Shown here: in pieces, positions 47,205-59,439 of the stretch | Layout of the letters: every line of letters starts with the position of its first letter | Numbering within the stretch: position 1 is the first letter of the stretch | From: Myxocyprinus asiaticus | Taxonomy: Eukaryota > Chordata > Actinopteri > Cypriniformes > Catostomidae | Reading direction: 5' to 3' | Assembly (NCBI RefSeq): GCF_019703515.2 | Contig: NC_059356.1 | Coordinates: 25,535,197 to 25,599,196, forward strand | Length of the DNA: 64,000 nucleotides | Made by a program: the position numbers and the translations under genes | The notes under the pieces: model-generated | Seen by the model: the letters and a program-made list of their open reading frames with translations, nothing else | Databases searched by the model: none | Told to the model about the DNA's origin: nothing

Positions 47205-47880
47205 ATTAGCACAACTGGCACCTTATTTTTATTATTACTGTATTTTATATTGTTTATTGCAACTATTATTTTTTAACACAACTGGCACTTTTTTTTTATT
47301 ATTAACACAACTGGCACCTTATTTTTATTATTTTATATTGTTAATTGCAACTATTATTTTTTTGTCTCACAACTAGCAATTCCTTTTTTATCACTACTGT
47401 ATTTTATATTGTATATGACCATTATTATATTTAATTACACATCTGGAACCTTATTTTTTATTATTGCCATATTTTATATTGTATTATTAGTTTTATTCAT
47501 TTTTTTTTTTTTTTTTTTACAATTATTCATTTTTATTAACACAAATAACCTTATTTTTAGTATTATCATATTGTATATTGTAAATTGTGATTGTTTTTTA
47601 ATTAACACAACTGGCACATTATTATTATCATTGCTGTATTTTGTATATTCTAATTATTTTTTATTAACAAAACTGTTATTTATATTGAATATTGCAATTA
47701 TAATTGTTATTAATATAACTGGCACTTTATTTGTATTATTACCATATTCTTTTTATTGTACTGTATATTGTAATTATTATTATTTATTTTTTTATTTAAA
47801 AACACAAGTGGCACCTTTTTATTATTATAATTATTGTTGTTATTATTTCCCCCTTTTCTGCACCTGTTTTGTGTGTGTGT
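47205..47880 (+). repeat. Degenerate tandem repeat, unit about 65 bp
   Basis: AACACAACTGGCACCTTATT-like cores occur at about 47209, 47275, 47306, 47366, 47436, 47537, 47604, 47668, 47716 and 47799, each followed by ATTATTAC and GTATTTTATATTGTATATTG. Spacing is mostly 60-80 bp. The long ORF 47409-47915 is a product of the repetition. Confidence 0.7.
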
Positions 47881-47929
47881 GTGCACAATATTTTATGCAA
47901 CAATCATGCCAATAAAGTAGGTTGACATT

Positions 47930-48680
47930 TAAAATTGAAAGGGAGAGAGACAGAGTAAAATAAGGGAACACTAGGGGGCACCATCTCCTGGTCCTCTGAG
48001 TTTCTATGCAATTCTATGAGCCTCCCGGAGCAAAGCAGTGCAGGTGGCATCTTGCATGCAAATCATAATGTAAAAAGGCAAATGAAAAGAGAGCTGGAGA
48101 CAGAGAAAGAACCCTGGCGTGAGAGAGTAAGAACACTGCAGAAATGTCAGAATTTTAATGAATATTTATCAGTCGAGCTGTCTCCTTGTAACCCCCTCCA
48201 CCCTTCTTGGAACGGAGCCTAATACATTTGAATGCTTGCCTTTGTTAAAAGCTAAATCAGCAGGGCCGTTTGCCTCTCCTGAGCAGTTGCAGGGTGCACT
48301 CTACACTGCGTCACACATGCATACACTGGATACCTTGCAAGCCGACACACTTGCCCCTTTGCTAGTTCTCTCTCTCTTTCAGGGTTAGAGGCACACAAAA
48401 CCCCCATTGTGCCGATGCAGAGAGCACACAGATTCATAGCCTCTTTTCCACCCTGTCATACATCCAGCTAACAGCTCTCACCCTATCCTCTTCCAAAATA
48501 CTCGCCATTCCCCAACCTTGTGTCCCTAAAGACAATCTGTTCTGCTGAACTTCACCAGCTGAGCTGAGACATAAATGTAACAGAATGTGTGTCTAAACAC
48601 AGACATACAGAGGGTTCTGAACCTGCAGTCAGAAGCAGTGACTGATGCTGCCTTTGATGATGAGATCTGATCTGAACATC
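47930..48680. other. Intergenic, no gene supported
   Basis: Purine-rich start (GGGAGAGAGACAGAG), then mixed sequence without recognisable coding content. Confidence 0.4.
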
Positions 48681-48700
48681 CGTATATAGGGGCGAATCTC

Positions 48701-49120
48701 TCTCTTTTTTTTTTTCTCTCCCCAATTTGGAATGCCAAATTCCCAATGTGCTCTAAGTCCTCGTGGTGGCATAGTGACTCGCCTCAATCTAGGTGGCAGA
48801 GGATGAATCTCACCTGCCTCCGTGTCTGAGACCGTCAACCCACGCATCTTATCACGTGGCTTGTTTAGCGAGTTACCGCGGAGACATAGCACATGTGGAG
48901 GCATCTGCGCACAACTCACCACGCACCCCACCGAAAGCGAGAACCACACATTATAGCAACCACGAGGAGGTTACCCCATGTGACTCTACCCTCCCTAGCA
49001 ACCGGGCCAATTTGGTTGCTTATTAGACCAGGCTGGAGTCACTCAGCACGCCCTGGATTCGAACTCGCGACTCCAGGGGTGGTAGTCAGCGTCAATACTC
49101 GCTGAGCTACCCAGGCCCCC
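48701..49120 (-). mobile_element. tRNA-derived SINE, 420 bp, with 17-bp target duplication
   Basis: ATATAGGGGCGAATCTC flanks both sides (48684-48700 and 49121-49137), a perfect 17-bp duplication. On the minus strand the 5' head reads GGGGCCTGGGTAGCTCAGCG and includes a box A (TAGCTCAGCGAG) and a box B (GAGTTCGAATCC) at about 49055-49066, the internal RNA polymerase III promoter. The 3' end is AAATTGGGGAGAAAAAAAAA-like and abuts the left duplication. Retrotransposed by LINE machinery. The length implies an extra central region besides the tRNA head. Confidence 0.92.
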
Positions 49121-49139
49121 ATATAGGGGCGAATCTCAA

Positions 49140-51665
49140 GAAATATGTCCTCATTAGATTTTTCACATTTTTACCCCATTATGATAATGATGATTATAAT
49201 AAAAATGATCATAATCACAATATTATTATTAATATGATTATTATTGACATATGAAATGATGCCTATTTTTTTAGGAACATTAGGATTGTTTGCAGTCACA
49301 TTATTTTCATGACAACTAAGCACCACTCCCCTCCCCCATTTTAAAGTTGAGGTTTTTTAGTAATACTAATGAAAAACATATTTTGATTAAATAAAACAAC
49401 ACTTTTTTAGGAACATTACGATTTTTTAGCATTGTCACATTATTTTCATGATGATTAAAATATGTTTTTGCTAATTAAAAAAGTTTTACACAAAGACATG
49501 AATAGCATTTTTTATTTATTTTTTATTTTTTATATATGTTGAAAATGATGTACATTCATATGAGATGAAGACTCCGGCCATATCAGAAACCCAATAAAAG
49601 CTGTTCAATTTTACATGGAGCGGGTCGCCCCCTCATGGGCGCTGCCATGCACGCAACAACGCATGAAAATTAATTTGGGTTGAATCCAAGAATGTCCATA
49701 ATAGGGATGTGTGTAGTATGAGATGAAGAAAAACACAGACAAAAAGTAACAAAACAGAAGATAACCAAACATATTCGGTGTAAAGCGGCAGCACTTAGTA
49801 AACAAACTTCCAGGATGATGGGTGTCAGTATATATTTCTCCCCGAAATGTTCATTAACGTAATGTTTCCAGAGATTTAACTTTTGAGATTTTTTGTAATT
49901 ACCATTATTCTCAATGGTAAATCTCATTACTGTAAAATACTGAACTTAACTGTAAAACAATGATTTATTTTTCAAATCAGCTTAAATTTAAGGCAATACA
50001 AAAAATACTACCATGATGTGTAAATATTTTACAATTTAAATAATATAGAATAAAAATTTTTTCCACATTTCTGTAGTAAGAATAATATATCTTCTTGGGG
50101 GGAAATGTGCTTAAATGTCATGAAAACAAAGTCACATTGTCTTCATTTTCTTTACATGAAATACTAATAAAATGTTCTTGACAGGTTGTGTGTGAGGTTT
50201 TAGGGGAGCATGTCATGTCCCTTCAACGTTAGTACCACTGATTGCATTGCAAAATAAAAAATAAAAATAAAAAAACTAGTGGAACATTAAGCTTGTAAAA
50301 ACCTCTTTTCAACATTGAAACCAGCTTTGAAACCAGCAACCCCCCCAACACACACACTCCCACCCACACACACCGTGAGGCAGACAACCTCTTGTTCCTT
50401 CACAAAGCTCATTTAAATTCTGTGCACAGCTCTGGTCAAAGGCAGGGCCAGGAAGCAGTGGTGGCACAGGAGATGCAATCAGGACTCAGCACCTCTCAGC
50501 AATGCAGTCACTGTTCAGCCACAGATACAGACAGACAAACAGCCAGAGGCAGCAGCTACAATAATTCCAAAGCAACCAGCCTCATAATAGTTCTTTGTGG
50601 CCTGCTTTGAACCTGGTTTGCACAGAAAAAATATCACCATCCAGCAAGTTAGTGGCACATCACCAGTCAATCCATAGTCAAATCTAAGCAATTCCCTGTT
50701 GAACCATTCTGTTCTATAGCAAACAGTGTTGAATGGTAAATCAGTTCAAATATTTATATATGTGTGCAATAGTCTGAAATTCTTTATGACGAATGATCCA
50801 CTCAAACACTCTCTCTATGACCTGTACTTACAGATATCAGGCAGAAGAGGTCGCCTTAACAGAGTGAGCTCTGTATTGTTTGGTACATTTGGAACACGTT
50901 GGGTGGCTATTGCTTATTGTGGTAGCTGATATGAGAAGGCATGTCAAGCCATGACATAAAAAATCTACAGTTGACTATTTTAAACAGCATTAATGTTTCT
51001 AATTCTTGTATAATTTTACAAATTGTACATGTAGTTTTCATGGCCTTATATTAATTCAGAGACTACATGGAATATTTGTTATTTTTAAAAATTCATGCAC
51101 CACACTGCATGAATATTAATTGAACTGCAAAAAATGCTAAAAGCTTATTGAATACGGTTTAAAAACATTAGTGGTGACCAGTTTAGCACCTAAATAAAAT
51201 TTCCCTTTCACATATCTAAATTTTAACTGAAAATCCTGATAAAAAATGTTATTTGTCAACTGCCCACTGTGATGTCAGTTAGTTCTCTGCAGTTTTTTTT
51301 AAATGGCATATGTTAGAGTTTAATCATGTTCTATTTTGAAAGTGAGCACACAAAGTGAGTTCTTGACAGGTTGTGTGAATGTGACAGTGCCAGGCCAGTT
51401 TATCTATCTATGAATGTACAGTAAATATAATGACTACAGTGAAAATCACACTGATTAAAAGATTTGCTTTTATTGGGTTTATTGTTTTGGAAATGATTAT
51501 TTTTAAATCAGCGAGAACCTTTAACATTTTTTAAATATTATTTCAGTTGTTATGCAACCTTTCTACAAAATTGCAAAAATATCAAAGTTTATAAACAGCT
51601 TACCCACTGCACAGTACAGTGCAATGCAATACAATAACATGTTTATCCAGTGTTATAAGCATATG
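49140..51665. other. AT-rich intergenic, no gene supported
   Basis: Near-duplicate phrases TTTTTTAGGAACATTANGATT (49268 and 49405) and ACATTATTTTCATGA (49299 and 49437) suggest an old local duplication of about 137 bp. Nothing coding. Confidence 0.4.
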
Positions 51666-51669
51666 AGTT

Positions 51670-51874
51670 GCACTTTATTTTACAGTATGTGTAATTTCAG
51701 TATACTTACAGTGTATTTACCCAAGAAAGTACTGAGTAATATTAGGTACCACATGTAATTAATATGGGTTAAGGTCAGGGTTGGGGTTAGGTTTAGGGTT
51801 TGTACCTAGTAATTACTGTAGTTATTGTAATTATATAACATGTAAATACAGAACAGTACTGTAAAATAAAGTGC
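51670..51874. mobile_element. 205-bp MITE with perfect 18-bp TIRs
   Basis: GCACTTTATTTTACAGTA at 51670-51687 and its exact complement at 51857-51874. The middle contains GGTTAGGTTTAGGGTTTG. Confidence 0.75.
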
Positions 51875-51879
51875 TACCA

Positions 51880-54190
51880 GCATATGTCCTTTGCAATGTG
51901 CACAGTACATAAGGCACAAAACATAATATAAATATTCTGCTTTGTCAAATGTTGTAAAACTTGCACAAATGATACATATTTTGTGTTTCAATCTTCCTCT
52001 GTCAATTTTATTACTCTCTTTATTTTTTATAAAACACGTAAACAAACTTATGGTTTTTATTTATTTATTTATTTATTTATTTTATTTATTCATTTATTTT
52101 TTGCAGTCCTGCAGTGCGTGGTTATGAAGTTGTAGAATTTTCTTAACTATTGAAGATCCAAGAAAAAGTATTCCACAAGCACTCGTCCACGCGACAGCCA
52201 GCGCACCGCGAAGCAGAATACTGTAAATTTGGTGCACAACATCCTCGCGCAGTTGAGCAAATAGGCTCTTATTGGAAGTGACATTTCATGTTTGTTTTTT
52301 TTTGTTTTAAATGTTTTTATGAGTTAGCCGAGGACGCTAGCATGCTGTTTACTGTTATCGCGCATTTTTATTTGACTCGCTATTTTTCTCAGAAATATCA
52401 TTATTCAAAACGCTGTCACAAAAAAAAAAAAAAAACACAAGCAAGAAACTTAAACCATCTTCACGTGGTATATCTCTCCCTCGGTCTCTGCGTGCGCATG
52501 AAAGTGAGGGAGGGAAAGGACAGCGCCCGCAGCCATGCGAGAGAGTGATACAGTTGCGCTTTTAATGCAAAAATAACTAACGCGCCTCTTTTAAAAGTAT
52601 TTGGCATATGAGGGAAGATGCATTAGGGAGTTTTTATTCTGATGGTAGGCTGCAGTAATAAGTTCATAACTTTGGGCGTTAGATCAGCTGTTACTCGCGC
52701 CGGTGCGCCCAAATAATGTTCCGCATTTACGAACAGTAATTTTCATTCGCAAGTGCGAGTGAAACGCTTGCACTTAAGAGCCTCGATTGTTGTAAATAAT
52801 TTACGAAATTTACCATATCCTAACTACGTAAATTAAATGGTATTTGTTATTATTATCTATAATAAAATAGCCTACAAATATTTACAAATATGATATTCTG
52901 GAGGATGGAAGAGCGTAGAACACATAGCCTACACATGAATGGAGACAAAGGATGCAGGTATCCGACTGGTAAAGACACAAACACAGATAAATTAATCAAT
53001 TGCAAATTTGCACATTGAATGGAAACACATGAGACTCAATGTGACACAAACTCCCCACAAACAAACCTCCATGCATCTAGCCTTCACAGATGAGGCTGTC
53101 TTGACAATACATGAAAAAACACAAATACACTCACTGATTCCCTGTTGGATTTAATGGAAGACAGAAACATTCACATTTAAAAATAGCTTGACCACCAATC
53201 AATGAAGACCAGGCACAATAAATAACTGTTGCCATTAGCTAAAACAAGACAGATCTGGATATGCTTCATGTTAATGACTTGGCATGGAGCCTGGACACAA
53301 AACCAAACAATACTTGCACAAAGGCAGGTGCAAACAGTATGAGTGAGAAATCAGAGCCAATGCTGTGTGATAGAATAAAAGATAAAAAGTCATTACAGTG
53401 AAATAAACAAATACACAGGATTATGAATCCTGTATAGCTTAAAGCTATATTTACTAAAGCAGGAGAGATGCTACAACTGCATTGAAACAGACCCACATCA
53501 GTAAGAGATGACTCTTGTGAACATAAGTGAGGTCTACCAAAGACATGGGACCGATTTATACTTCAGTATGATATTGATATTGAGTATGTTAGAGGAATGG
53601 GAGAAGGTCCAAAGAAAATATGAGATTTTTTATTTGTATTTTTTTTTTTTTTTTTGAAGGTTTCTTAGTAAAAAAGTGAGACAACATTGAAATCGAAGTG
53701 GACAGACTCGATCAACAAGCAAAGGTAAAGAGCATTTAAAATGTATACAAAACTATATAGTAAAATCTCTTATATTTAGCACCAAAAAAAAAAAAAAGAA
53801 AAAAAGAAAAAGAAAAGAAAACAACATCTGTGACAACCACAACCATACTAAATTGGTTTCACAGTGAATTGCTTTTCCTCTATTAGCCTCTTTGTTGAAT
53901 CATAATGATAAGAAAAAAAGGATTGCCCTACCATGGTTTACCACAGGGAGTGTTGGTAAAACAAAAACAAGAGACAAAAATAAGAACAAACACAGAAGCA
54001 TCATGTCATATGTGCACCCGGACAAAGTTAACCTGTATTCTTGCTTCTCACACCCTAAGATCTGTCAGAGCACTCATTGTATTTAAAATAATGACTGTAT
54101 GTAAAAAACAAACACAATAAAAAAATAAAAAAATAAAAAAAATAAATAAAAAAAAATCATGAAATGTCTTTAAAAAAAGATGCATTCACC
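51880..54190. other. Intergenic with (TTTA)n and a CpG-rich patch
   Basis: (TTTA)n at about 52056-52098. Bases 52170-52760 are clearly richer in CG dinucleotides (CGCGACAGCCAGCGCACCGCG, ACGCGCC, TACTCGCGCCGGTGCG) than the surroundings, but have no recognisable exon. The rest is AT-rich, with poly-T at 53636-53656 and A-rich runs at 53783-53820 and 54110-54155. Confidence 0.45.
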
Positions 54191-54193
54191 TGA

Positions 54194-54462
54194 GAAGAAG
54201 CATATAAGATATTTGGACTTGCTTTTAGAGAATAGATCTTGAATATAAGTATATTTTGTCTTTACTGCATTTGCAGAAGTATAACCAAGTGAAAAATACA
54301 CTTATACAAAATACACATATTTAAGATACGTTCTCTTAAAGCAAGTCTAAATATCTTATATGTTGCTTCTCAAGTAAATGTATCTTGTTTTAAGGATTTT
54401 TAGACCATTTTAAATGGAAAACAAGACAAAAACACTTGATAACAATAGGATTTTTTGCAGTG
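54194..54462. repeat. Palindromic repeat ending ATTTTTTGCAGTG
   Basis: AGAAGCATATAAGATATTTG (54194) pairs with the complement of AATATCTTATATGTTGCTTC (about 54350-54370). The inner arms GCTTTTAGAGAA and TTCTCTTAAAGC also pair. The right end is GCAGTG, as in the repeat nested at 14854. Confidence 0.55.
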
Positions 54463-54589
54463 ATTTTCTTTACTGAATTAAACTTAATAAAAAGTATTTT
54501 TTTCCCCCTTTAATTCAGTGAATGTCATTTAGAGGTATTTTTAAATTATGATTTTGTCCTCTTTATTGTTAGTGAGCACGTTTAATACA

Positions 54590-54715
54590 ACCTTTAAAGT
54601 CGGGGCACAATCTGAATAATCGGTTAAGAGCTAATGATTAATCGTTGCAATAATCGCTGAATAGTCGAATAATCGATTAATCAAAAAGAATCGTTAGATA
54701 CAGCCCTAACATGCA
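54590..54715 (-). mobile_element. Possible hAT end fragment
   Basis: ATAATCGATTAATC-rich sequence finishing AGATACAGCCCTAAC, the reverse of TAGGGCTGTATCT. This resembles hAT-type ends with subterminal AATCGATTA repeats. No partner end was found. Confidence 0.3.
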
Positions 54716-54719
54716 TGCA

Positions 54720-55949
54720 GAGAGGTGGAGTGTTTTCCCTTACCTGGCATGCAGCAGAAAGGAATGCAAGAGCGTAGTGTATGGAAGATGGTTAAAGCAG
54801 ACTAGCACACTCAGCACTTAGAAGGCAGTGCCAGACATGGCGGCAGGGGGAGACTAGAGAAAAACTGGAAGCGAGAACACCCCACTTGTGAGGACACACA
54901 CACAGGACATATAATTGTTCTGGTGCCAACCATCAATACTGTGCCAGCACACCAAAGGAATGCTCCTTTTTCAGCTGAATGCCAACTGACACATTCATGT
55001 TCTCTTTGATTGTTTAGTCCAGTTGTTTTTGTGTACTTCTATTGGTTAATACAGAACATGGTCTGGAAAAGTTTAGTCCAATGCATTTAAATGGCCAATT
55101 GCAAAATTAATTTAGAGTAAATTACAAACAATCTTCAGTTAAACTGGCAATAGAACTTAGGTATCAAGAAATAATTACGACAATAATTTCAGCCAATGAG
55201 CTCAGTAAGATTGCCTATTGTTGGTTTTCAACACAAGGCACCTTGTTTTTTCACCAATGCTCCAATTCATTGTGACTACTAAACAGGGCAAGCATGGCAC
55301 TAAAATATGTTTTTTAGAATGAAACGTCAACAAACTTCAAATACTTTATACTGTGCTCTTAACTACCCTGAAGAAGCAGCTTCCATTTGTATAAATCGCA
55401 TTTTTATGGGTCTGAAATCTCGTATGCCCCCTTGTGGTTAAAAGCCAAAAGAGCGATAAAGTGAGAACTTCCATATGGAGTGTACTGTATAGCCACAGAA
55501 AAACTGATTGTAAAACCCATTCTGTTTTAGAGCAATTTCAGAATTATACCACTTTCCACAAGCTAAACTGACCAACATATTTACTGATCACTCATTAACT
55601 GCAACATCTGTGGCTAAAATAACATGAAACAAATTAGAATGTAAAAATGATAAAATAAAAATGTTGGTTACTGCTAAGTTACAACAGCTTTTTGTAGTCC
55701 ATCAATGTACTGGGTGAGCACCCTTTGTGCATAGGGCTACTGACCCCCTGAAAATTTAGTTGTTGTTTTTAATCTAGTACAATTAATTTTCAGTGCTCAA
55801 CGAAATTGATTCTTTGGTGGCTGGTGACAGTCCAGAATACATGTACATTCACAACTTCTAAAACTAGAAGTAACTGGGTTCCCACACTTTTTGACCCAAA
55901 TTTATTTTAAACCTTTCCAGTTGTTCATGAATACTGGAGACATTATACA
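54720..55949. other. Intergenic, no gene supported
   Basis: No recognisable coding or terminal repeat structure. Confidence 0.45.
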
Positions 55950-55951
55950 TA

Positions 55952-57563
55952 CAGTGCATCCGGAAAGTATTCACAGCGCTTCACTTTTTGTTATGTTACA
56001 GCCTCATTCCAAAATGGATTAAATTCATTATTTTCCTCAATTCTACAAACAATACCCCATAATGACAACGTGAAAGAAGTTTGTTTGAAATCTTTGCAAA
56101 TTTATAAAAAGAAAAAAAAAAAAAAACACACACCACACGTACATAAGTATTCACAGCCTTTGCTCAATACTTTGTTGAAGCACCTTTGGCACCAATTACA
56201 GCCTCAAGTCTTTTTGAATATGATGCCACAAGCTTGGCACACCTATTTTTGGGCAGTTTCTCCCATTCTTCTTTGCAGGACCTCTCAAGCTCCATCAGGT
56301 TGGATGGGGAGCGTCGGTGCACAGCCATTTTCAGATCTCTCCAGAGATGTTCAATCAGGTTCAAGTCTGGGCTCTGGCTGGGCCACTCAAGGACATTCAC
56401 AAAGTTGTCCCGGAGCCACTCCTTTGTTATCCTGGCTGTGTGCTTAGGGTCGTTGTCCTGTTGGAAGATGAACCGTTGCCCCAGTCTGACGTCCAGAGCG
56501 CTCTGGAGCAGGTTTTCATCAAGGATGTCTCTGTACATTGCTGCATTCATCTTTCCCTTGATCCTGATTAGTCTCCCAGTACCTGCCGCTGAAAAACATC
56601 CCCACAGCGTGATGCTGCCACCACCATGCTTCACTGTAGGGATGGTATTGGCCAGGTGATGAGCGGTGCCTGGTTTCCTCCAGACATGACGCTTGCCATT
56701 CAGGCCAAAGAGTTCAATCTTTGTTTCTCATGGTCTGAGAGTCCTTCAGGTACCTTTTGGCAAACTCCAGGCGGGCTGTCATGTGCCTTTTACTGAGGAG
56801 TGGCTTCCGTCTGGCCACTCTACCATACAGGCCTAATTGGTGGAGTGCTGCAGAGATGGTTGTTCTTCTGGAAGGTTCTCCTCTCTCCACAGAGAAATGC
56901 TGGAGCTCTGTCAGAGTGACCATCGGGTTCTTGGTCACCTCCCTGACTAAGGTCCTTCTCCCCCGATGGCTCAGTTTGGCCAGGCGGCCAGCTCTAGGAA
57001 GAGTCCTGGTGGTTCCAAACTTCTTCCATTTACGGATGATGGAGGCCACTGTGCTCATTGGGACCTTCAATGCTGCAGACATTTTTCTGTACCCTTCCCC
57101 AGATCTGTGCCTCGATACAATCCTGTCTCGGAGGTCTACAGACAATTCCTTGGAGTTCATGGCTTGGTTTGTGCTCTGACATACACTGTTAACTGTGGGA
57201 CCTTATATAGACAGGTGTGTGCCTTTCCAAATCATGTCCAATCAACTGAATTTACCACAGGTGGACTCCAATCAAGTTGTAGAAACATCTCAAGGATGAT
57301 CAGTGGAAACAGGATGCACCTGAGCTCAATTTTGAGTGTCATGGCAAAGGCTGTGAATACTTATGTACATGTGATTTTTTTCATTTTTTATTTTTAATAA
57401 ATTTGCAAAGATTTCAAACAAACTTCTTTCAAGTTGTCATTATGGGGTATTGTTTGTAGAATTTTGAGGAAAATAATAAATTTAATCCATTTTGGAATAA
57501 GGCTGTAATATAACATAAAATGTGGAAAAAGTGAAGCGCTGTGAATACTTTCCGGATGCACTG
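55952..57563 (-). mobile_element. Tc1-type element, CAGTGCATCCGGAAAGTATT family
   Basis: 1612 bp. Ends CAGTGCATCCGGAAAGTATT (55952) and ACTTTCCGGATGCACTG (57563), flanked by TA (55950-55951 and 57564-57565). TIRs of about 160 bp are recognisable (CCAAAATGGATTAAATTCATTATTTTCC and its complement). Confidence 0.92.
56164..57160 (-). pseudogene. Tc1 transposase lacking the first catalytic Asp
   Basis: N-terminal block 57160-56714: MNSKELSVDLRDRIVSRHRS, HTH (YRKMSAALKVPMSTVASIIR), RAGR hook region, second HTH (TISAALHQLGLYGRVARRKP), SQTMRNK. There the sequence jumps to IELFGLN in another frame, so a short deletion removed the WSDET box with the first Asp. The C-terminal block 56634-56164 is intact: [34 protein letters not shown] (second Asp), [11 protein letters not shown] (Glu, 34 residues later), ending [11 protein letters not shown]. 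Catalytically dead. Confidence 0.9.
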
Positions 57564-57749
57564 TATATCAGTGATGGAAACTCATCAGGGGTGAAAAAGG
57601 TGACAGAGATGCAAACCCCCTAGGGTGCACCTCCTTGAAGAATTTTTTTTTTTAAATATCAGCTTTAAAATGTGGATTTACAGTCGATTTTAGCATGAGG
57701 ATTATAGCACGATGTGATGAGTATGGCAAGCTTAATTTACTTTTATTCA

Positions 57750-58850
57750 TTCACAGGATATGAGTTGTTGATATTAACAATTAAATTTTCACTAGTTATA
57801 ATTCTAATTTTTGATATCAAGGATGTAATTTTTACAAGTGGAAATGCCAATAGTTGATATCAATAACTACATTTCCACTAGTAAAAATGTGAATTCTTGA
57901 TATAAAAAATTATGTCATCACTAGAAATCACATTCTTGATTTCAAAAATGGAATTTTAACAAGTAAAAACCATATATTTTTATATCTATAATTGAATTTT
58001 CACAAGTAAAGTTTCACACCGATATGTCATTCACTCTTATTCAAAATGCAATTATTGTTATCAAAAATTAGTTTCTTACTAGTTGAAATTCCAATCTCAC
58101 TGATCAACAATTCTTTTCTTACTAGTAAAAATAGAATTTTTGATATAAACAATGCAATTTCTACAAGTGGAAATGCCCATTTTTAATATCAGCAACTGAA
58201 TTTCAACTAGTAAAAATGCTCATTTTTGATATCAGATATTCAGTATTCACTAGTGACAATTTTAATCTCTGACATCTGTAATGTAATTGTTACTAGTAAG
58301 AAAGGTTTTTTTTAGATATCATTAATTACACTCCAAATTACTGATATCTGAAATTCACTTCCAGATATCAGAAATCCCAATTGTAACATGCTGAAATACA
58401 TTTACAGACATCAAGAATTACCATTTTCACTAGTGAAAATGTATTTCTTGATTTCAGGAATTTATATTTTTACTAGTAACAATGTAATTGTTGATATCAA
58501 AAATTATATGTTTACTAGTAAGAAGTACTTTCTTGATATCAAGAATTCGAATTTTAACTCGTGAAAATGTAATTGTTGATATCTTTAATTACCTTTGCAT
58601 AGTTTTGGCACCCTTTTAATTTTTAATCACATGAAGGATATGAATTGTTGGTATAAACAATTACATTTTCACTAGTTAAAATGCTAATTTTTGATATCAG
58701 GAATGTAATTTCTACTAGTGGAAATAGCAATTGTTGATATCAGTAATTACATTTCCACTAGTAAAAACGTAAATTCTTGATATCAACAATGACTTATTAA
58801 TTTCAACTAGTAAAAATCATCATTCTTGATATCTGTAACTGAATTCTTAC
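57750..58850. repeat. Alternating-palindrome satellite (GATATC / ACTAGT)
   Basis: About 1.1 kb in which two palindromic cores alternate roughly every 20-25 bp, in a repeat of about 40-50 bp. One is TTGATATCAA (exact GATATC at 57813, 57856, 58228, 58315, 58343, 58364, 58493, 58535, 58578, 58693, 58736, 58779 and 58828). The other is TTTACTAGTAAAA (exact ACTAGT at 57791, 57877, 58078, 58121, 58206, 58249, 58292, 58429, 58472, 58514, 58671, 58714, 58757 and 58806). AATT/ATT spacers separate them. A higher-order direct repeat of about 876 bp is visible: 57755-57900 resembles 58631-58790. No coding potential. Confidence 0.85.
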
Positions 58851-58859
58851 ATGTTAAAA

Positions 58860-58975
58860 AGGAATTGTTACATTACTTTTTGGATATGTGCATAATGAGG
58901 AGTGCTTACGAGTTCCTTAAGTACCTTATGAATATTCAAAAAAGAAAGGAATACCCAAGGGGGAAAGAGAACCGC

Positions 58976-59023
<48 letters not shown>

Positions 59024-59255
59024 TGAGATACGCCCTGAAGATGAAACCTATTTATAGTTGTCTGTGTGAAACTGTATACTGAGAGTGTTGGTTGCTGAAA
59101 AGCCACCACCTTATTTGTAAGGCTGAAAAGCCAAAGACTGTGTTTGCGAAACTGAAACACCATTAAAGGTTGACTTACCTGGACTGCCTTCCCACTTCCT
59201 TCCTTACTATTGGAATCCTCTACAGGTGTATATTATTTTTTAATTTTTTATGATT
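58860..59255. other. Intergenic with (GA)n microsatellite
   Basis: (GA)n at 58979-59021. Around it AAAGGAATACCCAAGG and CCATTAAAGGTTGACTTACC recall LTR-type sequence, but no partner was found. Confidence 0.45.
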
Positions 59256-59439
59256 AACATTTTTATTGATTCCACAAAGAAAAACAAAACATATATACAA
59301 TGAATCAACATTTAACTCCCACTACTACCCCTCTCCAATCAAGAACCACCCCCACCCCAAGCGAACATCCCAGTGGTCTTACATATGTACACACACAGAT
59401 AATAAAAATAAATAAATAACTAATATATATATATATATA

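Noticed and set aside
47409..47915. 168-aa ORF
   Set aside because: Lies wholly in the T-rich degenerate minisatellite; composition explains the lack of stops.
49030..49120. Functional tRNA gene
   Set aside because: Box A and box B are present, but the sequence continues for 420 bp and is flanked by a target duplication, i.e. a SINE.
50392..50610. 72-aa ORF (Gln/Ser rich)
   Set aside because: Single short frame without conserved motif or repeat context.
51770..51805. Interstitial telomere repeat (GGTTAGGTTTAGGGTTT)
   Set aside because: Only two or three imperfect units, inside a MITE with perfect 18-bp TIRs; a similar motif at 35830 is also isolated.
57750..58850. CRISPR array
   Set aside because: Regular spacing exists, but the repeated units are palindromes with degenerate spacers and the context is a vertebrate genome full of transposons.
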